Part shown: in pieces, positions 37,460 to 46,943 of the stretch
Numbering within the stretch: position 1 is the first letter of the stretch
How the letters are laid out: each line of letters opens with the position of its first letter
Assembly: GCF_006124995.1 (NCBI RefSeq)
Contig: NZ_QEWN01000143.1
Location: 1-64,000, forward strand
Source of the DNA: Vibrio sp. Hep-1b-8
GTDB lineage: Bacteria; Pseudomonadota; Gammaproteobacteria; Enterobacterales; Vibrionaceae
Direction of reading: 5' to 3'
DNA: 64,000 nt
The notes under the pieces: generated by a model
Seen by the model: only the letters and a program-made list of their open reading frames with translations
Told to the model about the DNA's origin: nothing
Database searches by the model: none
Position numbers and translations under genes: made by a program

Positions 37460-39469
37460 CTATGTTCTTCTCCAGCGATTGCGCCGACCAGCTTGTACTT
37501 TGTTCGAAGATGGACTGACATTCATGCTGCTAGCTGCAAGTGGCAGCATCTGTTTCTCAGCACATAAGTAGCGACCCTGTATACCGTGCACGCCCAAATC
37601 TAAAATCGTTTTATGTTCTTGCTTATTATCGACACCAACGGCGATTACCTGAGTTTTAAGTCCATCACACGCCCCCATTAGACTGCGGACAAACAACTGG
37701 TTTTCATGCCGTTGATCGATCTTTTTAATTAAACTTCGATGGAGCTTCAAGTAACTGACAGGTAGCTCTTTAAGGTAATGGGTACTGACGATTGAACGGC
37801 CAGCTTGCCCTACTGCCACTTGGCACCCTAAACCGGCAATCATCTTGCTCACTGGACGCATGTAATCCAGATGCTTAACCAAACGAGCTTCAGCAAATTC
37901 AAATATTAGCCTCGCTCTTTGCTCCGACGGCAATTGCAGGAGTTCATCTCTGAACCACTTGAAGTAACCTCGGTCGGCAAATGGAACAACATGCAAATTG
38001 ATGGCGTAAGTTGCTGAATCGTTTGACTGAGCGAGGTAGCGCCTAATTGTCGTGATTGTCGCCGTATCAAGTCGAGCTTCGTAGCCCACTGATTCTATCG
38101 CTGAATTAAATCGCGACGCCTTAATCACTCCCTTATCTGGGTCATTAATGCGTGCAAACAGCTCATAATGGTCAACTTTCTTATCTTGCTGCTGGTTCAG
38201 GAGATAGCAAGGCTGGGAGAATATGTACAGGTTCTCAGGCTTTAGCACCACATCAAACAAAGTTCGCCAACGGACACTGCCTCGTTCTTCGTCTGCTTCA
38301 ATGTGTTTTTGAAAACGACTCCAAGTATTGATGCCTTGCAATTGTGCACTTTTTAACGCTGTTTCAGCTTCATCAATAATTCGCCCTTGGCTCTCTGCCT
38401 CACGGTACATACTGACACCAATATGCACCCAATTATCGGTTTCAAGAGGAGAAGGAGGATCAAGTTTGGCTAACTGTTTTAAACAATGGCCAGCCATATT
38501 TGACACTTCTTTAGTCGACAAATTAGGCGCAAAAATAGCAAAATCCGAACTGTAATAACGAGAGAGGATCACATCTGGATATCTCTGTATCACATTATTC
38601 AGTCCTTCACCCACTTCAATGAGAAAGTCGTTCGCCACCTGCTTACTTTGCTCAACTTGAATCACTTCCCAGTCATCTACCCGAATGATCAACACGCCAC
38701 CATGGGATCCATGTTCAGACAAAGCCGCTTCCAATTTGCTATCGAATAGCACTCGATTGGCCGCCCCCGTTAACTGATCCAAGAAGGTCTGCGAGCGGAT
38801 AAAGGTATCAAAACGACTTCGCTCCTGACGCGCATCTTGAAGTTCTTCTATAAGTCGATCGAGTGCTTCACTAGCAGTATAAGGCCACTCTTTGACATCG
38901 CCTTGCGCATACTCCTCCACTCGACCCGCTAATATCATTCGGCCACGCTCTTCAAGCAGTTCAGAGCCATGCAGTTGATCCTTAAGCCACTTAAGACCAC
39001 GATGCAGACAGAAGACGATCAGTGCAACAGCTAAGGTAATCGACCACAGTGCTTGCATTGAGTATCCATAACCAATATACGGTGGGACCGCTTTAAAACG
39101 AATGCTATAGCCGTCATTGCGATCCAAGGTGTATTGAGTCTGATATAGCAGAGAAGCGTCTATTTTAGAGGTTGTGTCTTTGAATCGATAAATCACACCG
39201 TAAGACGAGTGCAACTCCATCTCGACAATGTTCGAGGCTTGAAGCATTTTTGGCATCCATCGCTGGAGAGAATAGGCCGCATCTGGGTCTTCCATCTCTT
39301 TATCGACAACTTCAACAATGCCTTTCAATGAGTGCTCTAGATACTCTTGACCCAGTTGTTTAAACGACAGTGTCCCACCAAGAAATAGAATAAACATCGC
39401 ACTCGTGACAATGACAGTCACAAAGGCAACAAGTCGAGTACTCAATTTTAAGGTAGGCGTGTACCTCAT
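37460..39469 (-). CDS. csrD: CsrD/MshH regulator with degenerate GGDEF-EAL domains
   Basis: 669 residues. Two membrane segments (about 12-32 and 138-158) flank a periplasmic sensor domain, then HAMP-like and coiled regions, a GGDEF-like domain (about 220-370) and an EAL-like domain (about 400-650). The GGDEF motif reads YYSSDF and the EAL motif reads ELF, so neither diguanylate cyclase nor phosphodiesterase activity is expected, as for E. coli CsrD, which instead targets CsrB/CsrC RNAs to RNase E. mshH is the older name. First in the pilus operon by orientation, six bases from mshI. Confidence 0.93.
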   Translation of the reverse strand: MRYTPTLKLSTRLVAFVTVIVTSAMFILFLGGTLSFKQLGQEYLEHSLKGIVEVVDKEMEDPDAAYSLQRWMPKMLQASNIVEMELHSSYGVIYRFKDTTSKIDASLLYQTQYTLDRNDGYSIRFKAVPPYIGYGYSMQALWSITLAVALIVFCLHRGLKWLKDQLHGSELLEERGRMILAGRVEEYAQGDVKEWPYTASEALDRLIEELQDARQERSRFDTFIRSQTFLDQLTGAANRVLFDSKLEAALSEHGSHGGVLIIRVDDWEVIQVEQSKQVANDFLIEVGEGLNNVIQRYPDVILSRYYSSDFAIFAPNLSTKEVSNMAGHCLKQLAKLDPPSPLETDNWVHIGVSMYREAESQGRIIDEAETALKSAQLQGINTWSRFQKHIEADEERGSVRWRTLFDVVLKPENLYIFSQPCYLLNQQQDKKVDHYELFARINDPDKGVIKASRFNSAIESVGYEARLDTATITTIRRYLAQSNDSATYAINLHVVPFADRGYFKWFRDELLQLPSEQRARLIFEFAEARLVKHLDYMRPVSKMIAGLGCQVAVGQAGRSIVSTHYLKELPVSYLKLHRSLIKKIDQRHENQLFVRSLMGACDGLKTQVIAVGVDNKQEHKTILDLGVHGIQGRYLCAEKQMLPLAASSMNVSPSSNKVQAGRRNRWRRT

Positions 39470-39596
39470 AGATAAAGAATTCCTTTTCTCAACGTATGAT
39501 TCAAATTTTCAGGATGCTAATAGATAAACAGTCACTTAGCTAGCATTCCTTACCCAGCAACTAGGGGGATTTCGTATGTGATATTATTTACTATAT

Positions 39597-39625
39597 AAAA
39601 AAGCCGCGACTTGCGCGGCTTTTTT
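39597..39625 (-). terminator. ssb terminator
   Basis: A 12-bp stem AAAAAAGCCGCG/CGCGGCTTTTTT with a 5-base loop, 15 bases past the ssb stop, with a T-run on the minus strand. Confidence 0.9.
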
Positions 39626-39639
39626 TCAATAACAAGCAC

Positions 39640-40173
39640 TTAGAATGGGATGTCGTCATCAAAATCCATTGGTGGCTCATTGTATTGAGGCTGAGCTTGT
39701 TGTGGCTGTGATTGTTGCTGATATGCAGGCTGTTGTTGCATTGCAGGTTGCTGTGGTTGTCCCCAACCACTTTGTTGTGGCTGTGATTGACCCATACCTT
39801 GCGCAGGAGCACCACCTTGAGCACGACCGCCAAGCATTTGCATTACGCCATTGTAGCCCTGAACAACGATTTCAGTTGTGTAACGGTCTTGACCATTTTG
39901 ATCTTGCCATTTACGCGTCTGAAGTTGACCTTCAACATAAACTTGAGAACCTTTACGAAGATACTCACCCGCCACTTCCGCAAGTTTGCCAAATAACGAA
40001 ACACGGTGCCATTCCGTTTTCTCACGCTGTTCGCCAGTCGCTTTATCGCGCCACGATTCAGACGTTGCGATAGTGATATTTGCTACTGCACCGCCGCTAG
40101 GCATGTAACGTATTTCTGGGTCTGACCCCAGATTACCTACTAAAATAACTTTGTTAACTCCACGGCTAGCCAT
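39640..40173 (-). CDS. ssb: single-stranded DNA-binding protein
   Basis: 177 residues. The OB-fold occupies about 1-112 ([24 protein letters not shown], shown in part; [20 protein letters not shown]). It is followed by a Gln/Pro-rich disordered linker and the acidic protein-interaction tip DDDIPF at the very C-terminus. Binds ssDNA as a tetramer in replication, recombination and repair. In E. coli ssb and uvrA are adjacent and divergent; here two genes lie between them. No LexA box was found upstream of ssb. Confidence 0.98.
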   Translation of the reverse strand: MASRGVNKVILVGNLGSDPEIRYMPSGGAVANITIATSESWRDKATGEQREKTEWHRVSLFGKLAEVAGEYLRKGSQVYVEGQLQTRKWQDQNGQDRYTTEIVVQGYNGVMQMLGGRAQGGAPAQGMGQSQPQQSGWGQPQQPAMQQQPAYQQQSQPQQAQPQYNEPPMDFDDDIPF

Positions 40174-40333
40174 GTTTCGCTCCGTCTAAATTGGTAATGA
40201 TAGATAAATAGCGCAATAGGATAACACGCTTTACGCTCGGGACAAATTCCTCGACTGACAATGTATCGTCGTAGCTCTAAGTCAAACAACTCTAAGTCTT
40301 TTTTTAGACCCCTCTTCAGCTCCCCTTCTCCTG

Positions 40334-40351
40334 AGTAATTCATGAATTACT
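40334..40351. promoter_or_regulatory. perfect 18-bp palindrome upstream of CsgD-like gene
   Basis: AGTAATTCA/TGAATTACT is a perfect inverted repeat centred at 40342.5, about 112 bases before the CsgD-like start. A further CATGAATT half-site lies at 40358-40365, 17 bases centre to centre. It is a candidate operator for the regulator gene. The T-run after it on the plus strand would also allow a weak AT-rich terminator, but no plus-strand gene precedes it. Confidence 0.5.
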
Positions 40352-40454
40352 TTTTGTCATGAATTTTAACGCAAACTGCACACCTCGATTCGCACTGATG
40401 GTTTCGTTGCAGCACTCTATGTGTGCACTAATGCAAATACACAGGATTTAAAAA

Positions 40455-41108
40455 ATGAACAAAAAAATATACACCAGAACCATTCACTTTTTATCTGAAG
40501 ACGTCACTGCCACTAATCCATTTATTGATAAGCTTGAGCAACAGTTAGAATTGACCATACCTCGAATGCAACCTAATGATCTGCTTATCGCACTTCAACG
40601 GCACAAACACCGAATTTTATTAATTGATCACTACGCTTATACTAGGCTCAAAAGCCAGATTCGCGATCTTCCACTAGCCGATAAGTCATTTGAAACGATC
40701 ATTTTCAATGTGACACATCCGCTTTCAACCGATGAAGTTCTTGCTTTTGGTCACCTTAAAGGCCTCTTCTATCAACAGGATTCTATTGAGCACATCGCCA
40801 AACGCTGCAAAGATATCATCAATGGCGAGAATTGCTTGCCAAGCAAAGTATCTGCACAACTGCTCTATTACTATCGCAGTGTCGTCGACAGTCAGACCGC
40901 ACCCGCAACGGTTGATCTCACGATTCGTGAACTGCAAATTTTACGCTGCCTGATCTCTGGAGCGTCTAACATACAAATTGCTGAAGATATGTTTATTAGT
41001 GAATTTACCGTAAAGTCTCATCTGCAAAAGATCTTCAAAAAATTGTGTGTGAAAAATCGTGCTCAGGCTGCATCGTGGGCTAGACAACATATGAATCCCA
41101 ACTACTGA
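40455..41108 (+). CDS. CsgD/VpsT-like LuxR-family response regulator
   Basis: 217 residues. An atypical receiver domain (about 1-140) lacks an obvious phospho-acceptor cluster, and a C-terminal LuxR-type HTH (about 150-210: LTIRELQILRCLISGASNIQ, IAEDMFISEFTVKSHLQKIF) closely follows CsgD (GASNNEIARSLFISENTVKTH). CsgD and VpsT activate matrix and biofilm genes. The position of the VpsT c-di-GMP motif W-(F/L/M)-(T/S)-R reads CLPS here (about 133-136), as the CsgD equivalent reads YFTQ, so direct c-di-GMP binding in the VpsT manner is not supported. Divergent from ssb, with galU downstream. Confidence 0.88.
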   Translation: MNKKIYTRTIHFLSEDVTATNPFIDKLEQQLELTIPRMQPNDLLIALQRHKHRILLIDHYAYTRLKSQIRDLPLADKSFETIIFNVTHPLSTDEVLAFGHLKGLFYQQDSIEHIAKRCKDIINGENCLPSKVSAQLLYYYRSVVDSQTAPATVDLTIRELQILRCLISGASNIQIAEDMFISEFTVKSHLQKIFKKLCVKNRAQAASWARQHMNPNY

Positions 41109-41135
41109 GTCACATAGTTAAAACGAATTCAATAC

Positions 41136-41151
41136 GAATACTGGCGTATTC
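41136..41151 (+). other. small hairpin between CsgD-like gene and galU
   Basis: A 6-bp stem GAATAC/GTATTC with a TGGC loop, followed by ATTATCTATTT. It could be a weak terminator for the regulator gene. Confidence 0.3.
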
Positions 41152-41225
41152 ATTATCTATTTAGTTAAAGCATGGTATTGTTGCGCCAGTCAGGAATTCA
41201 GTAAAAAAAATTGAAAGGTTTAATC

Positions 41226-42101
41226 ATGATCAAAAAGTGCCTTTTTCCGGCCGCCGGTTACGGTACACGCTTTCTACCAGCGACGAAATCAATGCCAAAA
41301 GAAATGATGCCAGTGGTCAATAAACCACTGATTGAATATGGCGTCGAAGAAGCGATTCAAGCAGGTATGAACGGGATGTGCATCGTCACTGGACGTGGCA
41401 AACACTCCATCATGGATCACTTTGATAAAAACTATGAGCTAGAGCATCAGATCAGCGGTACCAATAAAGAAGATTTATTGATCGATATCCGTGACATTAT
41501 TGAGACCGCCAACTTTACTTACATTCGTCAACGTGAGATGAAAGGCCTTGGCCATGCCATCCTTACTGGTAAAGAGCTGGTTGGTGACGAACCCTTTGCC
41601 GTCGTACTCGCCGATGACCTGTGTGTCAATGAACAAGAAGGTGTTCTCGCGCAAATGGTCGCCCTATTCAAGCAGTTCCGCTGTTCTATCGTTGCCGTTC
41701 AGGAAGTGCCAGAAAGCGAAACTCACAAGTATGGTGTGATTTCCGGTGAAATGATCAAAGACGACATCTTCAGAGTTGATGACATGGTTGAAAAACCTGA
41801 GCCAGGAACAGCGCCAAGTAATTTAGCCATCATTGGCCGTTATATTCTTACGCCAGATATTTTTGAGCTGATTGAAAATACCGAACCAGGCAAAGGTGGC
41901 GAGATTCAAATCACCGATGCGTTGCTTAAACAGGCAAAAGCAGGTTGTGTTCTGGCTTACAAATTCAAAGGTCAACGATTCGATTGCGGAAGCGTTGAGG
42001 GTTACATCGAAGCAACAAATTACTGTTTTGAGAATCTTTATCTGAAAGACACAAAAAAATCTGAGCTTGGTAAGCAACACACCACCAAAGAAGACGTATA
42101 A
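41226..42101 (+). CDS. galU: UTP-glucose-1-phosphate uridylyltransferase
   Basis: Makes UDP-glucose, precursor for LPS, capsule and exopolysaccharide. About 291 residues from ATG 41226 (GAAAGG Shine-Dalgarno at 41213-41218; the TTG at 41211 is an unlikely start). Motifs: FPAAGYGTRFLPATKSMPKEM (shown in part; about 7-27), nucleotide-binding VVLADDLC (about 127-134), MVEKPEPG (about 188-195) and FDCGSVEGYIEA (about 256). Its product supplies sugar nucleotides that the matrix and glycosylation genes nearby would use. Confidence 0.97.
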   Translation: MIKKCLFPAAGYGTRFLPATKSMPKEMMPVVNKPLIEYGVEEAIQAGMNGMCIVTGRGKHSIMDHFDKNYELEHQISGTNKEDLLIDIRDIIETANFTYIRQREMKGLGHAILTGKELVGDEPFAVVLADDLCVNEQEGVLAQMVALFKQFRCSIVAVQEVPESETHKYGVISGEMIKDDIFRVDDMVEKPEPGTAPSNLAIIGRYILTPDIFELIENTEPGKGGEIQITDALLKQAKAGCVLAYKFKGQRFDCGSVEGYIEATNYCFENLYLKDTKKSELGKQHTTKEDV

Positions 42102-42120
42102 CCCGCCTGTTACAAAGATT

Positions 42121-42144
42121 AAGGCAGCTATCGGTAGCTGCCTT
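42121..42144 (+). terminator. galU terminator
   Basis: A 10-bp stem AAGGCAGCTA/TAGCTGCCTT with a TCGG tetraloop and a following TTTGTTACTG tract, 20 bases past the galU stop. It abuts the LexA box at 42150. Confidence 0.88.
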
Positions 42145-42149
42145 TTTGT

Positions 42150-42169
42150 TACTGTTTTTTTATCCAGTA
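42150..42169 (+). promoter_or_regulatory. LexA (SOS) box of uvrA
   Basis: TACTG-N10-CAGTA, with the core CTGT-N8-CCAG, deviates from the gammaproteobacterial CTGT-N8-ACAG consensus at one base. The flanking T and A complete the 20-base palindromic consensus ends. It lies 69-88 bases upstream of the uvrA ATG. uvrA is SOS-controlled in E. coli. Confidence 0.8.
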
Positions 42170-42237
42170 TTTTTCTTTGCACATTTCTCACTCTATGTAA
42201 TACTTAGCCGACTTTGTTTTTGCATAGAGTAAGCAAG

Positions 42238-45060
42238 ATGGATCAGATTGAAATCCGTGGTGCCCGCACCCATAACCTAAAAAACATTAACCTAACGATT
42301 CCACGTGACAAGTTGATTGTGATTACTGGTCTATCTGGTTCCGGTAAGTCATCTTTAGCTTTCGATACACTCTATGCCGAAGGTCAACGTCGATATGTCG
42401 AGTCACTCTCTGCATACGCTCGTCAGTTCTTATCCCTAATGGAAAAGCCCGATGTCGACCACATCGAAGGGCTATCACCTGCGATATCGATTGAGCAAAA
42501 ATCAACGTCACATAACCCTCGCTCTACCGTAGGTACGATTACGGAAGTCTATGATTACCTCAGACTCCTTTACGCGCGAGTAGGTGAACCTCGCTGCCCA
42601 GAGCATAAAACGCCTCTAACGGCACAGACCGTCTCTCAGATGGTGGACAAGGTTTTAGAACTTCCTACTGGCTCAAAAATGATGCTACTCGCTCCTATCG
42701 TCAAAGAGCGCAAAGGCGAACACGTCAAGACGCTGGAGAATTTGGCGGCACAAGGTTTTATCAGAGCTCGTATCGATGGAGAAACCTGTGATCTTTCCGA
42801 TCCTCCGACCCTTGAGCTGCATAAAAAACACACCATTGAAGTCGTCGTAGACCGCTTTAAAGTCCGTGATGATCTTCAGCAACGACTGGCTGAATCGTTC
42901 GAAACTACCCTTGAACTCTCTGGCGGCATTGCCGTGGTTACTTCAATGGATGGAGACGGTGAGGAAATTGTCTTTTCAGCTAACTTTGCCTGCCCACATT
43001 GTGGCTATAGCATGCAAGAGCTTGAACCACGCTTGTTCTCATTCAATAACCCAGCTGGTGCGTGTGGTACCTGTGATGGTTTAGGTGTACAGCAATATTT
43101 CGACCCAGCTCGAGTCATTGTTGATGATTCACTAAGTTTGGCTCAGGGCGCTATTCGTGGTTGGGATCAGAAAAACTACTATTACTTCCAGATGCTTTCA
43201 TCACTTGCAGATCACTATGGGTTCGATCTGCACGCACCATTTAATTCTCTGCCGAAAAAGACCCGGGACATTATTTTAACTGGCTCAGGTCGAACTGAAG
43301 TCGAATTTAAGTACATCAATGATCGTGGTGATATTCGCGTGAAACGTCATCCGTTTGAGGGCATTCTCAATACCCTTGAACGTCGCTATCGTGATACTGA
43401 ATCGAATGCAGTCCGTGAAGATCTGGCGAAATACATTTCGACAAAAACATGTTCAAGTTGTGATGGCAGCCGCCTAAGACTGGAAGCTCGCAATGTCTTT
43501 ATTGGTGATACCACCCTTCCTGAAATCGTTGAGTTAAGTATCGCTGAAGCATTGGAGTTCTTCGCAGGTCTAACCCTGTCTGGACAAAGAGCACAAATTG
43601 CCGATAAGGTAATGAAAGAGATTAACGACCGTCTGCAGTTCCTTGTGAATGTCGGACTGAATTACCTCAACTTATCCCGCAGTGCGGAAACGCTTTCTGG
43701 GGGAGAAGCACAGCGTATTCGACTCGCTAGCCAAATTGGCGCTGGGCTTGTGGGTGTCATGTATGTTCTTGATGAACCTTCAATTGGTCTACATCAGCGA
43801 GATAATGAACGCCTGCTTAAAACGCTCACACATCTGCGTGACCTAGGAAATACCGTATTAGTTGTCGAGCATGACGAAGATGCTATCCGCATGGCTGACC
43901 ACGTCATAGACATAGGTCCAGGGGCTGGCGTTCATGGTGGTAACGTCGTGGCAGAAGGTACCATGGAGCAAATTATTGCCAACCCAGACTCTTTAACAGG
44001 TCAATACCTTAGTGGCGCAAAACAGATTGCGCTACCTCAAACTCGTACCCCAAGAGACCCAAAAAAAGTTGTCGAGTTGATTGGTGCATCGGGTAACAAT
44101 CTGAAAGACGTTTCTCTAGAAATTCCGGTGGGTCTATTTAGCTGTATCACTGGGGTTTCGGGGTCAGGTAAATCTACCCTGATTAACGACACCTTCTTTA
44201 AAATTGCTCATACGCAACTCAATGGAGCTACGACTGCAACCCCTGCTCCCTACAAAAAAATAAAAGGGTTAGAGCATTTTGATAAGGTGATTGATATTGA
44301 CCAAAGCCCTATCGGACGAACTCCTCGTTCAAATCCAGCGACTTACACTGGGATTTTTACGCCAATACGTGAGCTATTCGCTGGTACTCAGGAATCACGT
44401 GCTCGTGGTTATAAACCAGGACGCTTCAGCTTTAACGTGCGAGGAGGTCGCTGCGAAGCCTGTCAGGGAGATGGGGTAATTAAAGTTGAAATGCACTTCC
44501 TTCCAGATGTCTATGTTCCATGTGATGTGTGCAAAGGGAAACGTTATAACCGAGAAACCTTAGAAGTCCGCTATAAAGGAAAAACCATTGATGAAGCGCT
44601 AGAGATGACGGTTGAGGATGCTCGCCAGTTCTTCGACCCTGTTCCTGTTATCGCCCGTAAGCTCCAAACCTTGATGGATGTGGGACTCTCCTACATCCGT
44701 TTAGGGCAAGCTGCCACGACTTTATCTGGTGGCGAAGCTCAGCGAGTCAAACTGGCGCGTGAACTCTCGAAGCGAGATACCGGGAAAACGCTCTACATTC
44801 TCGATGAGCCAACGACAGGCCTTCATTTCCATGATATTCAGCAACTGCTGAATGTATTGCACCGTTTACGTGACCATGGCAATACTGTGGTTGTCATCGA
44901 ACACAACCTAGATGTCATCAAGACCGCCGACTGGATTGTCGACCTCGGTCCTGAAGGTGGTCAAGGGGGGGGTGAAATTATCGCTACAGGGACACCAGAA
45001 GATGTGGCACTTGTCGAAGGCTCTCATACTGCTAGATTCCTAAAACCTATGTTAAAATAA
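42238..45060 (+). CDS. uvrA: excinuclease ABC subunit A
   Basis: DNA-damage recognition ATPase of nucleotide excision repair. 940 residues from ATG 42238 ([17 protein letters not shown]); upstream in-frame codons from 42214 are not in the family. Two ABC domains are present: Walker [10 protein letters not shown] (about 31-39) and GVSGSGKST (about 640-648), with signatures [13 protein letters not shown] (about 488) and [13 protein letters not shown] (about 830). Zinc motifs CPHCGYS...CGTCDGLG (about 253-285) and CEACQGDG...CDVCKGKR (about 740-770) are intact. SOS control is likely (box at 42150). Followed by a hairpin and pglL. Confidence 0.98.
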   Translation: MDQIEIRGARTHNLKNINLTIPRDKLIVITGLSGSGKSSLAFDTLYAEGQRRYVESLSAYARQFLSLMEKPDVDHIEGLSPAISIEQKSTSHNPRSTVGTITEVYDYLRLLYARVGEPRCPEHKTPLTAQTVSQMVDKVLELPTGSKMMLLAPIVKERKGEHVKTLENLAAQGFIRARIDGETCDLSDPPTLELHKKHTIEVVVDRFKVRDDLQQRLAESFETTLELSGGIAVVTSMDGDGEEIVFSANFACPHCGYSMQELEPRLFSFNNPAGACGTCDGLGVQQYFDPARVIVDDSLSLAQGAIRGWDQKNYYYFQMLSSLADHYGFDLHAPFNSLPKKTRDIILTGSGRTEVEFKYINDRGDIRVKRHPFEGILNTLERRYRDTESNAVREDLAKYISTKTCSSCDGSRLRLEARNVFIGDTTLPEIVELSIAEALEFFAGLTLSGQRAQIADKVMKEINDRLQFLVNVGLNYLNLSRSAETLSGGEAQRIRLASQIGAGLVGVMYVLDEPSIGLHQRDNERLLKTLTHLRDLGNTVLVVEHDEDAIRMADHVIDIGPGAGVHGGNVVAEGTMEQIIANPDSLTGQYLSGAKQIALPQTRTPRDPKKVVELIGASGNNLKDVSLEIPVGLFSCITGVSGSGKSTLINDTFFKIAHTQLNGATTATPAPYKKIKGLEHFDKVIDIDQSPIGRTPRSNPATYTGIFTPIRELFAGTQESRARGYKPGRFSFNVRGGRCEACQGDGVIKVEMHFLPDVYVPCDVCKGKRYNRETLEVRYKGKTIDEALEMTVEDARQFFDPVPVIARKLQTLMDVGLSYIRLGQAATTLSGGEAQRVKLARELSKRDTGKTLYILDEPTTGLHFHDIQQLLNVLHRLRDHGNTVVVIEHNLDVIKTADWIVDLGPEGGQGGGEIIATGTPEDVALVEGSHTARFLKPMLK

Positions 45061-45078
45061 CCACTAATTGTGAGATTG

Positions 45079-45109
45079 ATAGACCAGTGACCTTGCATCA
45101 CTGGTCTAT
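45079..45109 (+). terminator. hairpin after uvrA
   Basis: A 12-bp stem ATAGACCAGTGA/TCACTGGTCTAT with a 7-base loop starts about 18 bases past the uvrA stop; the T-tract is short (TATTTG). Probably a terminator with some read-through into pglL. Confidence 0.65.
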
Positions 45110-45129
45110 TATTTGAGGTGTTATGATTT

Positions 45130-46905
45130 ATGGCGACGGTACACGTAACAGGGACAGAACTTGAGATCAAGGCACCTAAACTCCCATTAATCAAGCCTTT
45201 CCTAGTATCACTAGGATTTGTATTTCTCGTAGCTATGCATTTTTTTATGCCGAATCCTGGTGGTTCAGGCCTCGCCTTGTCCTTCAACGCAACAACTTGG
45301 CTGGCAATCAGTGTTTCACTCGCTATCGGTTTATACCAATTAGGCACTACGGGATACCTAAGATACAACAAGCTCACTATTGGATTATTTATTTGCTGTG
45401 TAATGATGACTGTGCCCATCTTTTATACAGGGTCTAAGCCCGCTCTTGTCGCCATTAGGTTAGCGGGGCTTTGGGCTGGTTTCTTACTCTTTTTTGTCCT
45501 GCAACAGTTTCGATTCAGTAATAAGCAGAAACAACGTTTACTCTGGTTTATTACGATTGCTGTTTTTATTGAATCCCTATTCGGTTGGGCTCAATTTTTT
45601 CTGCTACAACCGGGCAATATTTTCGGCTATGACACTGAAATAAATCGTCCATATGGGATTTTTCAGCAACCCAATGTAATGGCGAGCTTCCTTGCTACAG
45701 GCTTAGCTCTTTCTGGCTATTTACTCACTCGCCAGCCAACCAAATACCAACGCCACATTAGCGAAGTAACGTTACTCTATCTCATGCCGCTACTTTGCGT
45801 GCCACTGCTTATCGTGCTCGGTTCACGAACAGGATGGCTAGCCGCGCTTTTATCAACGCTGCTGGTTCTTCCTTATGTTTATCGTTTTGCAACTAAAAAG
45901 CGATTTATAGGTTGGACTGTATCCATTTTATTGGGGGTAGGTCTAGGATTTAGTTGTTTGACGATCCCATCAGAACAAGAGCCAATTGCTCTTGAAAAAA
46001 TGCATCTGCAAAGCCCAAGACAATATACCTTTCCACAAGCTTTGGACATGCTGATTGAAAAGCCATTTACTGGCTATGGCTACGGTCGATTCGAGCCTGA
46101 GTATCTTGTTTACACCGCCCGCCAGCATCAACTCAATCTCAGCTATAAACCTGGGTTAGCTTCAATGGTTCACCCACATAACGAACTCTTGTATTGGGGG
46201 GTGGAGGGGGGCTTATTGCCGCTACTTGCGATTCTTCTTGCTGCTCTCTTCGTTCTGGCACGCCTATATCAGGCAAAGAAAGGGACTCGTTTAGCTATGT
46301 TTGCCCTATTCGTGCCCATCGTGTTGCACAGCCAGCTGGAATACCCTTTTTATCACTCGGCGATTCACTGGATCGCATTCATCATTCTGCTCTACTGGGT
46401 TGATCAACGCGCATGTCATTATCGACAAGCTTCGTTGAGTATCATCTCCCAAAGCACGCTGCGTGTTTTAAGTTTAGTCATGCCCATCGTGTCTGGGTTT
46501 TACTTAACCACAACTCTTCATACCAATTATGTCCTTACAGGTTTTGAGCGTTCTCAACCAAAGAACCCTGATATTCTTAATCAGGTGTCTAACCCAGTGG
46601 TGTGGCAAGACAGGTATAACTGGGACATCTACAGCACGTTTCTCAATATTGGTTTGATAACGCAGCAAGATGAACTCATTCAAGCTTATGTTGACTGGTC
46701 ACTAAAAATCATTCGAGATAAACCTAGACCTGCTTTTTACAACAACCTGATCTTGGCATATTTGGGCTTAGGGGAAGCGATCAAAGCAGAGCAAATTCGT
46801 AGCGAAGCTCAGTTTTTGTTCCCTGACATAAATTTCTCCGAAGTTCACTATATTCCACCAGACATAGACGCACTAAAAGCAGACCGAACAAACCAGCCGC
46901 AATAA
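45130..46905 (+). CDS. pglL: PglL-type O-oligosaccharyltransferase
   Basis: 591-residue polytopic inner-membrane protein of the WaaL/PglL ligase superfamily that transfers lipid-linked oligosaccharide to protein in the periplasm. About ten or more hydrophobic segments lie between residues 20 and 460. The key periplasmic loop motif MVHPHNELLYWGVEGGLLPL (about 346-365, catalytic-type His and the HxxNExxxxxxExG pattern) is intact. The PglL_A-type region and the C-terminal virulence-factor polymerase-like domain are inferred from layout. The V. cholerae homologue at the corresponding place next to uvrA is a described O-OTase. Likely substrates include pilins, and MSHA is encoded 6 kb away. Confidence 0.87.
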   Translation: MATVHVTGTELEIKAPKLPLIKPFLVSLGFVFLVAMHFFMPNPGGSGLALSFNATTWLAISVSLAIGLYQLGTTGYLRYNKLTIGLFICCVMMTVPIFYTGSKPALVAIRLAGLWAGFLLFFVLQQFRFSNKQKQRLLWFITIAVFIESLFGWAQFFLLQPGNIFGYDTEINRPYGIFQQPNVMASFLATGLALSGYLLTRQPTKYQRHISEVTLLYLMPLLCVPLLIVLGSRTGWLAALLSTLLVLPYVYRFATKKRFIGWTVSILLGVGLGFSCLTIPSEQEPIALEKMHLQSPRQYTFPQALDMLIEKPFTGYGYGRFEPEYLVYTARQHQLNLSYKPGLASMVHPHNELLYWGVEGGLLPLLAILLAALFVLARLYQAKKGTRLAMFALFVPIVLHSQLEYPFYHSAIHWIAFIILLYWVDQRACHYRQASLSIISQSTLRVLSLVMPIVSGFYLTTTLHTNYVLTGFERSQPKNPDILNQVSNPVVWQDRYNWDIYSTFLNIGLITQQDELIQAYVDWSLKIIRDKPRPAFYNNLILAYLGLGEAIKAEQIRSEAQFLFPDINFSEVHYIPPDIDALKADRTNQPQ

Positions 46906-46908
46906 AAA

Positions 46909-46928
46909 AGGCGACCCGAGGTCGCCTT
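46909..46928 (-). terminator. terminator of the class V aminotransferase gene
   Basis: Stem AAGGCGACC/GGTCGCCTT with a 2-3 base loop; the minus-strand direction ends in a TTTTTTATT tract. The convergent pglL stops at 46905, immediately next to it. Confidence 0.82.
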
Positions 46929-46943
46929 AAATACAGATGGCTG

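Noticed and set aside
21390-39469. MSHA locus as a mobile island
   Set aside because: No integrase, attachment repeats, tRNA border or insertion sequences; flanked by housekeeping genes in the usual Vibrio order.
40174-40340. LexA box upstream of ssb
   Set aside because: No CTG-N10-CAG match was found in the region upstream of the ssb start.
45024-45419. 131-codon minus-strand ORF over the uvrA-pglL junction
   Set aside because: Runs antisense through the uvrA hairpin and pglL N-terminal membrane segments; shadow.
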